A stretch of DNA of 9,168 bases from an uncultured bacterium (GCA_937916345.1 CALFUE010000122.1:1-9168), one strand, 5' to 3'. Positions 1 through 7,197 are shown, numbered from the stretch's first letter. Made by a program: numbers and translations. Notes: generated by a model from the sequence alone, not told the origin.

Positions 1-76
1 GATGATCTGCCGGAGAATATAGCCGTAACAGCTTTCCCGCCTCATCAGTTACGGCTATATTCTCCGGCAGATCATC
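1..76. repeat. Perfect 29-bp inverted repeat at window edge
   Basis: Bases 1-29 and 48-76 are exact reverse complements, separated by an 18-base spacer (30-47). Pairing stops at the spacer (A30 against A47) and the left arm begins at base 1, so it could extend outside the window. The repeat lies in the membrane-protein frame: one arm encodes DDLPENIAVT and the other LLRLYSPADH. A perfect hairpin of this size inside a gene is unusual. A fold-back assembly or amplification artefact at a contig end is the simplest explanation; a true cruciform or terminator-like element is possible. No T-run can be judged because the sequence ends. Confidence 0.9.
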
Positions 77-208
77 GGTATGATAAGCAAATATCGAGTC
101 ACCCTTTACCTCCCACTTCCTGCCGAAAGCAATGAGAAACAGCGTAAAGGCTATCACCATTACGATCAGGGAAATTATTTTTAAAATCTTAAATCTCTCT
201 TCTTCCAT
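1..208 (-). CDS. Partial membrane-anchored protein of unknown function (N-terminal 69 codons)
   Basis: The reading frame opens at an ATG at 208 and stays open to the left edge, so the C-terminus is missing. Its ribosome site, AGAGGAA, lies about 5 bases upstream. The protein starts MEEERFKILK, followed by one hydrophobic helix (about residues 9-28, IISLIVMVIAFTLFLIAF), then a basic GRKWEVKG stretch and a polar region. This looks like a single-pass anchor or uncleaved signal with the rest outside the cell, though orientation is inferred. The start is 21 bases after the stop of the LRR gene with no terminator between, so it is probably the third gene of that transcript. I do not recognise the family. 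Residues from about 55 on are suspect because the second arm of a perfect 29-bp inverted repeat supplies residues 60-69. Confidence 0.7.
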   Translation of the reverse strand, partial: MEEERFKILKIISLIVMVIAFTLFLIAFGRKWEVKGDSIFAYHTDDLPENIAVTDEAGKLLRLYSPADH

Positions 209-229
209 CCCGTTCCTCTATATTGCGGT

Positions 230-2263
230 TCAAAGCGATTTGTAGGTAAATGAGGCCTTCTTTGCCAGGCCGGAGGCCGTGATCTTTTTCTTGTAGACTG
301 CCTTTTTAGACGGATAAGTATAAATCGTCGCTTTTTTCTTTATGTTGTAGAAGCAGCTGTCACCGAATTTTGTGATGACCTTACTCTTTATCTTTATCTT
401 TGCCAGTGCCGTACAGCCCGAGAAAGAGCTGTCTCCTATTTGCTTCACATTGGCACCGATGGTGACGGAGGTTATGACTGTATTATTAAGGAAAGCCTCC
501 TTCGCCACATAGCAGACCTTGTATTTGACACCCTCATAAGAAACCGTGGCAGGTATCGAAATCGAGGTTTTTTCAGCGTCGGAATTAGCGGTGTATTTAA
601 CAGTCGGATTCTGGACATCTGCGGATGCCACGGTATAGGTGACAGTCCCGCTCACAAAGGTAGAATTCTTGCTCTGGGGCTTTTTCGTATCTTTCGTGAT
701 GGTAAAGCCCGTGGCGGGATCCACCCATTGGGCGTAGACAGTGCCATTGGCGTAAACATTATTGTAACTGCCCTCGGACACATCCCATTTCAGATTGTAG
801 CCGCTCATGGTCCAGCCGGGCGGTGTGGTGCTCTTTCCGGGCTCCACCTCTGCCGTCGCGGTCCTGTCATTGTACACATCCGAAAAGGTGACTATGTATG
901 TTCTGGTCCAGGAAGCAACCACGGACACATCGGCGCGGACATTGGTGTAGGGCGCCGACCACACGAGTGTATAGCCCTCTCTTGCCCCCATGTCGGGAGG
1001 CGTGGCGTCACTTCCGTCTACGACCTCCTCGGATTTCAGAAGTTCATTCTGGTCTGAGTAGAAGCGCACAGTCCATGTCTTTATCACTGAAATGCGATTT
1101 GAATTCGCATAATTGTAGGCTGTTGTATTCTGATGTGTGTAGATGGCCAGCTTTCCGCTGTTTGAGAATGCATTGGTGCCAATGAAATTCACGGACACCG
1201 GGATAACCACCTTTATGAGATCATTACAGTCATAGAAGGCGTAATCACCTATGGATAGCAGCTGATAGGGCAGAGTCAGCTCTGAAAGTGATGAGCAATT
1301 ATAAAATGCCGACGCTCCGATGGTATTCAGGGAGCTTCCAAAGGTCAGGCTCTTTAAGCCGACGCAGTCCTTGAAAGCGGAATCTCCTATTGATGTGAGA
1401 TAATCCGGCAATTCGATGCTCTCCAGGAGCCTACAGCCCTCGAACGCGGAATTGCTGATGGTGGTGACGCGGGATGGCAGAGCCGCGGTCTTTAAGGCCG
1501 TGCAGTTCTTGAACGATGAATCTCCTATTGATGTTACTGTGTCAGGAAGCTTTAAGTTTTCCAGCTTTGAGGCTCCGGCGAAAGCGCCGTCGCCGACAGC
1601 CGTAATCCGGGATACGATGGTGCCCTTCGGCTCAAAGGTGGTAGAAGTCGCCGCGGGCGCGTACTGCTTCAGGGTGAAGCTGCCGCCGTTCATCTCATAG
1701 AGAGCATTGTCCGCAGCCACATAATAATTATTTCCTGCCGCCACAGTAATGGCAGCAAGAGCGTCACACTCTGAAAATGCCTGAGAACCGATGGATGTGA
1801 CGGTGCCAGGGATCGACACCGAGGTAAGGGCATAGCACTGATAGAAGGCTCTGGCTCCAATGGAAGTGATGCCTGTGGGAGCCGCATTATTTCCGCCGCT
1901 GCCCGCGGGAAATGTCACTCCGGTGATGCCCGTCTTCCTCTGAAAAGCCTCATCTCCTATGGCAATCACTCTGAGTGAGAGGTCCGTGTAGGTACCTGTA
2001 GTACTGTCATATACATCCCCTACCCTCTTTATGGTTCCGGGGATGGCGAGGGCTCCCTTGGGTGAGAAAATACTATCATCTATGCCTGTGATCGTGGCAT
2101 TCCCACCACTGTAAGTATATATGAAACCATCGTCCGTAACACCATTACAGTCAGTATCCGTAGATTCGCTGCCGGCAGCATACACATCCCCCGGCGCTCC
2201 CATGGCAAAAACTCCCAGCCCCAGCATTAGAACAGCAAAAAATGCCAATAATCTGTTTTTCAT
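230..2263 (-). CDS. BspA-like leucine-rich-repeat secreted surface protein
   Basis: This 677-residue protein has a signal peptide (residues 1-29; KNR, a hydrophobic core, likely cleavage after VYA). Residues about 98-370 hold BspA/TpLRR-type repeats (LRR_5), visible as recurring SIGDSAFKDC / LKSLTF / LPDTVTSIG units, with a non-repeat insert near 176-215. Residues about 397-452 and 455-513 are two related modules ending in ASW and AQW, resembling the InlB/Listeria-Bacteroides beta-repeat family. A final LRR pair (about 582-645) precedes a lysine-rich tail. No LPXTG sorting motif is visible, so the mode of surface retention is unknown. Such proteins usually bind host, substrate or other cells; that role is inferred here. 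The ATG has GGGAGAG upstream and follows the FliD-like gene by 24 bases, suggesting co-transcription. The protein is complete, stopping at TGA. Confidence 0.88.
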   Translation of the reverse strand: MKNRLLAFFAVLMLGLGVFAMGAPGDVYAAGSESTDTDCNGVTDDGFIYTYSGGNATITGIDDSIFSPKGALAIPGTIKRVGDVYDSTTGTYTDLSLRVIAIGDEAFQRKTGITGVTFPAGSGGNNAAPTGITSIGARAFYQCYALTSVSIPGTVTSIGSQAFSECDALAAITVAAGNNYYVAADNALYEMNGGSFTLKQYAPAATSTTFEPKGTIVSRITAVGDGAFAGASKLENLKLPDTVTSIGDSSFKNCTALKTAALPSRVTTISNSAFEGCRLLESIELPDYLTSIGDSAFKDCVGLKSLTFGSSLNTIGASAFYNCSSLSELTLPYQLLSIGDYAFYDCNDLIKVVIPVSVNFIGTNAFSNSGKLAIYTHQNTTAYNYANSNRISVIKTWTVRFYSDQNELLKSEEVVDGSDATPPDMGAREGYTLVWSAPYTNVRADVSVVASWTRTYIVTFSDVYNDRTATAEVEPGKSTTPPGWTMSGYNLKWDVSEGSYNNVYANGTVYAQWVDPATGFTITKDTKKPQSKNSTFVSGTVTYTVASADVQNPTVKYTANSDAEKTSISIPATVSYEGVKYKVCYVAKEAFLNNTVITSVTIGANVKQIGDSSFSGCTALAKIKIKSKVITKFGDSCFYNIKKKATIYTYPSKKAVYKKKITASGLAKKASFTYKSL

Positions 2264-2287
2264 TTCGTATCTCTCCCTGTCGATCGT

Positions 2288-2824
2288 TTAAGCCTTTGCG
2301 TCAAAACCATCTGCCATTTCAGCCGTCTCTGAAGCCACATTGCGCCCGATCTTTTTGTTCACCGCGGCGATGGCGTCGGTAAATCCCGTGTCGTCTCCGA
2401 AAACCATGCTGACCTTTGTGAGTGTAGCGGTCTTCAGCTTACTCTTGTCCACGGAAAGCTTGCCGTTGTTTTTGATAGTGATGCCTATCTCATCCAGTTT
2501 TTTCCTGTAATCGCTCACCGCATCCTTCAGCTTTCCGGCCTTGTTTGAAATATTCTTTGTGCTGCTGTCCTTTGAGGAACCCACAGTATTATTGTATGTG
2601 TCCACAAAGGACATGATGGTATTATATATCTTTTTTGTATTCTCCGGTTCCGTGTTGTCAAAATCCAGCTTGTCCAGCTCCTTCAGAGCTTTCTTCAACG
2701 CCTTGGTATCGGCGCTGACAACCTCATGATTCGTGACATTTTCCCGGGCGCTGCCGGACCGAAGATCCCTGTTCACCCCGTAGTAGGATCTAAACATTGA
2801 TGATATACCGGAAACTCCGCTCAT
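2288..2824 (-). CDS. Small FliD C-terminal-domain-like protein
   Basis: This 178-residue protein has no signal peptide, membrane segment or cysteine. Its middle matches the pattern of the C-terminal domain of FliD (flagellar hook-associated protein 2, the filament cap): FVDTYNN at residues 73-79, then LDEIGIT followed by GKLSVDKSKL at about 110-130 and a VFGDDTGF segment at 141-148. Full FliD proteins are far longer (often over 450 residues), with coiled-coil ends and central D2/D3 domains that are absent here, so this is not a normal cap protein. The start is secure: ATG preceded by AGGAGGTGG with good spacing. A sigma-28-like -10 element upstream fits a flagellum-linked role. It could be an export cargo, a cap-interacting protein or a diverged paralogue; function is not established. 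It heads a unit with the LRR surface protein. Confidence 0.7.
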   Translation of the reverse strand: MSGVSGISSMFRSYYGVNRDLRSGSARENVTNHEVVSADTKALKKALKELDKLDFDNTEPENTKKIYNTIMSFVDTYNNTVGSSKDSSTKNISNKAGKLKDAVSDYRKKLDEIGITIKNNGKLSVDKSKLKTATLTKVSMVFGDDTGFTDAIAAVNKKIGRNVASETAEMADGFDAKA

Positions 2825-2829
2825 TTAAG

Positions 2830-2838
2830 CCACCTCCT
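2830..2838 (-). promoter_or_regulatory. Strong ribosome binding site of the FliD-like gene
   Basis: On the minus strand AGGAGGTGG lies just upstream of the ATG at 2824, with 8 bases between AGGAGG and the start codon. It is one of the best matches to the anti-16S sequence in the window and fixes the start of the FliD-like gene. Confidence 0.85.
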
Positions 2839-2871
2839 GTCAAAAGGATAAACTCATGCTTACTGTAAACT

Positions 2872-2898
2872 ATATCGGCAGAAATCACTGCTAAAATA
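2872..2898 (-). promoter_or_regulatory. Putative sigma-28 (sigma-D/FliA) promoter
   Basis: The minus strand reads GCCGATAT at 2879-2872, an exact match to the -10 element used by the flagellar sigma factor (consensus TAAA-N15-GCCGATAT in Bacillus). It lies 47 bases before the FliD-like start codon, giving a leader of about 40 nt. The -35 side is weak: at a 15-base spacer the sequence is TATT (2898-2895) rather than TAAA, so the call rests on the -10 element and on the flagellar-like product it precedes. It would drive the FliD-like, LRR and membrane-protein genes. Confidence 0.55.
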
Positions 2899-2902
2899 AC
2901 CC

Positions 2903-5140
2903 TTACATCTCGTAATAAATGAGGTTTTCCTTCAGCGCCTTCGTCACGGTGCCTCCCGCCTTTTCCAGCTTGTCGTTCACCGCCTTGAAGTGGGTATGCT
3001 CCTTCGTCTGATCCGCCTCAAATTTCGCGAAGGTGTTGCCAAACATCGGATTGCTCTTCAGATAGTTTCTGATGTTTTTTGCGAAGGGACAGTACTTTAT
3101 CAGTATATCCCTGGAAACCTTGTTAAGACGGAAACCGCCCGCGGACTCGTACTTGATCCAATTGACATAGTCCATGACAAACACTTCCCTGTAGCTGTTC
3201 TTCGCCCGGGTCAGGGACATCTTTAACTTCTCCTTGGCCTCCTGGCTTAAATCCCTGTTTTTCTTGTAGAATTGTATGTAATCGCTGTACTCGCTGGTGA
3301 GAGATTTCTCGCGGATGTCGTTCCAGTGCACTCCCTGTATCCTGCGGCAGATCTCCCAGCGATAGCGCCCCATATTCGCAAGCATCATGTCCGGCAGATC
3401 CGCGATGGTAAATATGGGAAATATGAATCTCGCGGGTGAATCCCTGCGGACTCCGGATGTCTCCTGCCACATGGCAGCCTTTGTGCCGCAATTCGGCATC
3501 AGGATCATGTCCGGCATCACCTCCACCTGTATCATTTCAGATTTCACGCCATGCTCGTTGTCCTCAAAGAGCACCTGACGGTAGAGCAAAGAGAAGTCGA
3601 TGGCTCTGATCTCGTTTACGGCATCGTTTATCTTCTCCGCTGTAACCGCCATCTTTGAAGGGGTGTTTATCATATCCACAGCGCGCAGCATCGGCACAAA
3701 GGTAGTGATCTTTCCGTAGGTGATGCGCTGGCCGCTCTCGAACAGATTCCTTATCTCAAAGATAACCCTTTGTCTGCTGCTTCGGCGCATCTTTGCGATG
3801 ACGGCGTCGTCCATCTCACCATTTTTCTTTTTCTCCTTGAGCCAGCCGTCATAGTCCAGATCGAACTCATTTTTTGAGGGCATGCGCTCGCCGTTGTATA
3901 TCTTCATCAGCCACTCAAACATGGTGAAGACATGGTCTGTATTAAATCTCGATAGTCTCCTGGTAGCGGCAAAAAGCTCATTCATCAACTCGTCGTTCAG
4001 CTGATCCTGATCCAGGACTCCGAAGTTTAGGAACATGGAGATCGCCGCAGGCAAATTGCCGGTCTCAGCAGCCTTGAAAAAACATTTCTCGTAGACATCA
4101 TAAAAGGTATTGATGATGCTGCGCTTCAGCTTTACCAGCTCCTTGTCGCGATCCATGCCCTCCATCCCGGCATAGGAGTCAAAGATGGCCTTTTTCTCTC
4201 TGATGTCCGCAGGCTCGTAGTCCGCGAAGGTCAGGACATAGGTAAAGAAATCCTGAGGCAGCACATCCATATTTGCGTCTATATCCGGATGTTCATAATC
4301 AAAATTCCTGTACTCGGACATACGCCGCGCCACCAATGACTCGTCGTATATATTGAGGTTTTTTATCCAGTCACAGAGCTCATCCAGAATATTTCTGATT
4401 TTCGTAATGTCAGCGCCTGACTTTGCCGCCCTGACGGACAGGTCAAAGAACAGCCCGAACATATCCATTCCCCTCTCGCAGAGAAGAATGTCCTTTTGAT
4501 CGTAAAGGTAGGCGTCCATCTCGTCTATACCCTGACAAATACGCTTCAGGGAGCGACCGGTCTCCATGATGCAGCCCACCACCAGATCCTCGTCCTTTTC
4601 CACCACGTGCAGATACTCAGTGATCATTCCCCTCATGAGGGAATTGGACTGATTCACCTCCCAGCCCTCCGCCCTGTGGACGAGCTGTATGGGTGTCAGG
4701 TTTGAAAATTCGGGGAATTTTAGCTCTTCCAGCGAGAGCTCGTCGCAGAGAGTCTGATATGATTCGTAGCAGCTCTGGAGAGTATCATAATAAGACCTGG
4801 TATTTTTCACCAGGGATGAATAGAGCATCAGCTCCCTGTGCTTGTGCATCAGGGTGGAACTCAAAAACATGCCGCGAAACGCCGGCATCTCAGCCAGGAG
4901 CTTTTTTAAGCCGCCGGCATCCTGCCTCGGTAGCACAATAACGGACACCTCCGATTTTGCGATGTAATCGCACCAAAAGAAGTCCTCCTCCAACATGCCT
5001 ATCACAAAATTTTCTTTGAGCAGGAGTTCCTCTACCCTGCAGCATTGCACGACCTGTCCGGTCTGAATCACATACCAGTTGCTGACCTTCTCGCCGCGCT
5101 TTGCCAGCCGGTCTCCCTTTCTCAATTTCAGGATCTGCAA
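2903..5140 (-). CDS. Large uncharacterised protein with degenerate cyclic-nucleotide-binding-like N-terminus
   Basis: This 745-residue soluble protein has no signal peptide or membrane helix. Residues about 1-95 have the layout of a cNMP-binding beta-roll: KLRKGDRLAKRGEK, then NWYVIQTGQVVQ, a strand ending in FVIGMLEEDFFW, SEVSVIVLP, and a closing helix LKKLLAEMPAFRGMF. The phosphate-binding cassette expected in true cAMP binders (a GE...R segment) is not evident, so nucleotide binding is doubtful. No helix-turn-helix follows, so it is not a Crp/FNR regulator. The remaining 650 residues are mostly predicted helical, rich in charged residues, with a more beta-like part near 535-580 (MIQVEVMPDMILMPNCG, RFIFPIFTIADLPDMM) and an aromatic-rich C-terminal block (590-665). 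I do not recognise that portion. The start is TTG at 5140, inside the end of glf, with GGAGG 7 bases upstream, so it is probably translationally coupled to glf. Confidence 0.85.
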   Translation of the reverse strand: MQILKLRKGDRLAKRGEKVSNWYVIQTGQVVQCCRVEELLLKENFVIGMLEEDFFWCDYIAKSEVSVIVLPRQDAGGLKKLLAEMPAFRGMFLSSTLMHKHRELMLYSSLVKNTRSYYDTLQSCYESYQTLCDELSLEELKFPEFSNLTPIQLVHRAEGWEVNQSNSLMRGMITEYLHVVEKDEDLVVGCIMETGRSLKRICQGIDEMDAYLYDQKDILLCERGMDMFGLFFDLSVRAAKSGADITKIRNILDELCDWIKNLNIYDESLVARRMSEYRNFDYEHPDIDANMDVLPQDFFTYVLTFADYEPADIREKKAIFDSYAGMEGMDRDKELVKLKRSIINTFYDVYEKCFFKAAETGNLPAAISMFLNFGVLDQDQLNDELMNELFAATRRLSRFNTDHVFTMFEWLMKIYNGERMPSKNEFDLDYDGWLKEKKKNGEMDDAVIAKMRRSSRQRVIFEIRNLFESGQRITYGKITTFVPMLRAVDMINTPSKMAVTAEKINDAVNEIRAIDFSLLYRQVLFEDNEHGVKSEMIQVEVMPDMILMPNCGTKAAMWQETSGVRRDSPARFIFPIFTIADLPDMMLANMGRYRWEICRRIQGVHWNDIREKSLTSEYSDYIQFYKKNRDLSQEAKEKLKMSLTRAKNSYREVFVMDYVNWIKYESAGGFRLNKVSRDILIKYCPFAKNIRNYLKSNPMFGNTFAKFEADQTKEHTHFKAVNDKLEKAGGTVTKALKENLIYYEM

Positions 5141-6246
5141 TCTGCTTCCTCCAAAGCCTTCCGTATCACTACATCCATGTCATAATAGCTGTAATCTCCC
5201 AGCCTTCCGCCGAATACCACATTTTCCTTTTCAGAGGCGAGGGCGCGATATTTTTTGAACAATTCAGTGTTCTTCGCGTCGTTCACCGGATAGTAGGGCT
5301 CATCCCCCGGTTCGTAGGACTTCGGGTATTCCCTTGTGATAATGGTCTTTTCGATCTCAACTCCGTCGTCGTCCAGCCCGAAGGTGATCCATTTGTGCTC
5401 GATTATGCGGGTAAAGCCGGTGTCGCTGTCCGTGTAATTGACGGCGGCATTGCCCTGGAAATTCGGGATATCAAGCTCCTCATCCCTGAAATCCAGCGTC
5501 CTGTACTCGAGCCTGCCAAAGACGTGATCAAAATACTCGTCAATGGCTCCCGTAAACAGGACAGTCACGGCCTCTTTTTCCAACTCTGCCCTGTTTCGGA
5601 GGAAATCAACGCCTGTCTCTACCTCTATACCCTCCAGCATTTTTTCTATCATGGCGGTGTAGCCACCCACAGGGATCCCCTGGTAGGCGGCATTGAAATA
5701 GTTGTTATTGTAGGTGTATCTCACGGGCAGCCTCTTTATGATGAAGGCGGGAAGCTCCTTACAATCCCTGCCCCACTGCTTCTGAGTGTAGCCCTTTATG
5801 AGCTTTTCGTAAATCTCGCGGCCCACAAGAGAGATTGCCTGCTCCTCCAGATTGGAAGGATCGGTAATACCGCTCTCTTTTTTGGAGAGCTCTATCCTCT
5901 CACGCGCCTCCTCCGGAGTCACTACGCCCCAGATACGATTAAATGTATACATATTAAAGGGGAGAGAATATATCTCTCCTCTATAATTTGCTATGGGTGA
6001 ATTGACGAAATTGTTGAAGCGTGTGAAGCGGTTCACATATTCCCATACTCTCTCGTCATTGGTGTGGAAAATATGGGCGCCGTAGGTATGCACATGGATG
6101 CCGTCGCGCTTTTCAGTATATACATTTCCTCCAATGTGATGTCTGCGGTCAATAACCTTTACCTTTTTACCAGCCTCTTTCATACGTGAGGCGAACACAC
6201 TGCCGTAGAGTCCGGCGCCCACCACCAGATAATCATATCCTGCCAT
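5128..6246 (-). CDS. glf: UDP-galactopyranose mutase
   Basis: This 372-residue flavoenzyme interconverts UDP-galactopyranose and UDP-galactofuranose in the cytoplasm, supplying galactofuranose for cell-surface glycans. Visible hallmarks are the FAD dinucleotide fold DYLVVGAGLYG (residues 5-15, GxGxxG), the acidic end of the second strand and the family motif VIDRRHHIGGNVY (31-43), the histidine-rich YGAHIFHT (55-62), the KQWGRD segment, and the C-terminal GRLGDYSYYDMDVVI holding a conserved Arg and FAD contacts. The length is normal for bacterial Glf (about 365-390). A GTG at 6273 would add nine residues (SWQRWGSDM) ahead of the fold; I prefer the ATG at 6246 because MAGYDYLVVGAG is the usual start and the extension is only the kinase 3' end read in another frame. 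The ATG is one base after the kinase TGA, with a G-run (GGGGG) as a modest ribosome site, so the genes are probably coupled. Confidence 0.95.
   Translation of the reverse strand: MAGYDYLVVGAGLYGSVFASRMKEAGKKVKVIDRRHHIGGNVYTEKRDGIHVHTYGAHIFHTNDERVWEYVNRFTRFNNFVNSPIANYRGEIYSLPFNMYTFNRIWGVVTPEEARERIELSKKESGITDPSNLEEQAISLVGREIYEKLIKGYTQKQWGRDCKELPAFIIKRLPVRYTYNNNYFNAAYQGIPVGGYTAMIEKMLEGIEVETGVDFLRNRAELEKEAVTVLFTGAIDEYFDHVFGRLEYRTLDFRDEELDIPNFQGNAAVNYTDSDTGFTRIIEHKWITFGLDDDGVEIEKTIITREYPKSYEPGDEPYYPVNDAKNTELFKKYRALASEKENVVFGGRLGDYSYYDMDVVIRKALEEADCRS
5138..5152 (-). promoter_or_regulatory. Ribosome site and TTG start inside the glf 3' end
   Basis: The minus strand reads GGAGG (5152-5148), 7 bases, then TTG (5140-5138). 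This places initiation of the 745-residue gene within the last codons of glf, whose TGA ends at 5128, an overlap of 13 bases. The residues after the TTG (QILKLRKGD) begin the first strand of the beta-roll, so the start fits the fold, and no ATG in this frame suits better. Confidence 0.75.
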
Positions 6247-6247
6247 A

Positions 6248-7114
6248 TCAGACCCCCATCTTTGCCAGCTCACAGGCTCCGACGATACCTGAGTCGTCGC
6301 CTAAGCCCGGCTTTACGATATAGTCTGCCATATTGTCAAATACGGGGCTGGTGATATATCCTCCCAGAAGCTTTTTTGCTTTCTCCCGGATCATGTCAAA
6401 GATTTTCTCCTGGTGCATAACACCTCCCCAGAGAACGATCTTTTCGGGGGAATATGCGAGAATATAGTTTGTGATGGCGCTGGCGAGATAGTCGCTCTCC
6501 AGCTCCCATACATCCTCTCTGTCGTAGAGTTTCTCTGCCTTTACGCCATAGCGCTTTTCCAGAGCCACGCCGCTGGCCAGTCCCTCGAGACAGTTGCGGT
6601 GGCATTTGCAGCAGCCCGCGAAATTATCCCTTGGGTTTCTCTCCACGAGAATGTGTCCGCTCTCGGGGTGAGTCAGTCCGTGGAGCAGTCTGTCTGATAC
6701 GAACACGCCGACACCGATGCCTGTTCCTACGGTAATATAGATAGCGCTCTCACAGCCCTTTGCTGCGCCGTATTTTACCTCGCCGAGAATGGCGACATTT
6801 ACATCCGTATCCAGTGCGACAGGCACGCCCAATGCTCTCTCGAACTGACCCACAAGATCACAGCCGTCCCACCCCTCCTTCGGGGTGTTCAATATCTGTC
6901 CGTAGGTCACGGAATTCTTTTTCAGATCCAGAGGACCGAAGGATCCGATCCCCAGCGCCTTTATATCCCATGTCTTGAAGAAATCTATCATCTCGGGAAT
7001 GGTATTGTCAGGCATGCCGGTAGGAATCTTTACACGCCCCATGATATTGCCGTCGCCGTCTCCAACCGCACAGATCATTTTTGTTCCGCCTGTTTCTATG
7101 CCTCCGTAATACAT
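6248..7114 (-). CDS. ROK-family sugar kinase, fructokinase-like
   Basis: This 288-residue cytoplasmic kinase is expected to phosphorylate a hexose at the expense of ATP. The N-terminal phosphate loop is GIETGGTK (5-12), the form used by ROK fructokinases. GIGSFGPLD (56-63) and LDTDVNVAILGE (101-112) carry the substrate region and the likely catalytic Asp104, and ITVGTGIGVG (127-136) is the second phosphate motif. The zinc site has the fructokinase pattern: HPESGH gives His154, and FAGCCKCHRNCLEG gives Cys169, His172 and Cys175. A C-terminal adenosine-type motif (KIVLWGGVM) follows. Length and architecture match the ScrK/YdhR (GmuE) branch, so fructose is a likely substrate, but glucose or mannose cannot be excluded. 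The ATG is preceded by AGAGGAGGT and by its own promoter. It is first in a unit with glf and the 745-residue gene. Confidence 0.9.
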   Translation of the reverse strand: MYYGGIETGGTKMICAVGDGDGNIMGRVKIPTGMPDNTIPEMIDFFKTWDIKALGIGSFGPLDLKKNSVTYGQILNTPKEGWDGCDLVGQFERALGVPVALDTDVNVAILGEVKYGAAKGCESAIYITVGTGIGVGVFVSDRLLHGLTHPESGHILVERNPRDNFAGCCKCHRNCLEGLASGVALEKRYGVKAEKLYDREDVWELESDYLASAITNYILAYSPEKIVLWGGVMHQEKIFDMIREKAKKLLGGYITSPVFDNMADYIVKPGLGDDSGIVGACELAKMGV

Positions 7115-7168
7115 GTTTTACCTCCTCTGATAGCGCCAGTTTATTAACTGACTCCTTTACGTTCGATT

Positions 7169-7197
7169 TTTACAATATTACATAATGTCGGTGTCAA
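7169..7197 (-). promoter_or_regulatory. Putative vegetative (sigma-A) promoter of the ROK-glf unit
   Basis: The minus strand reads TTGACA (7197-7192), a 17-base spacer, then TGTAAA (7174-7169). The -35 box is an exact consensus match and the -10 matches at four of six positions with ideal spacing. It lies about 55 bases before the kinase ATG, in the only sizeable gap upstream of that gene. AGAGGAGGT (7128-7120) is the ribosome site downstream. Confidence 0.65.

Noticed and set aside
440..1057. Plus-strand open frame (205 codons) opposite the LRR gene
   Set aside because: It overlaps the repeat-bearing LRR protein, which has a signal peptide and clear domains. The opposite frame has no coherent domain and is best explained by the repetitive codons.
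1380..1534. 17-base direct repeat (GAATCTCCTATTGATGT) at 1380-1396 and 1518-1534
   Set aside because: Both copies encode the same recurrent TSIGDS segment of the LRR units, so they reflect protein repeat structure rather than a mobile or regulatory DNA repeat.
2878..2892. Possible small hairpin (GCAG...CTGC) after the 745-residue gene as a terminator
   Set aside because: The stem is only 4 bp with no following T-run, and it overlaps the better-supported sigma-28 element.
5101..6000. Long plus-strand open frame (299 codons) opposite glf
   Set aside because: It is antisense to a clear glf gene, and its translation shows no recognisable domain. Its openness follows from the codon pattern of the minus-strand gene.
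6247..6273. Upstream GTG start for glf adding nine residues
   Set aside because: The added residues are unlike Glf N-termini and come from the kinase 3' end in another frame. The ATG at 6246 gives the usual start just before the FAD fold.
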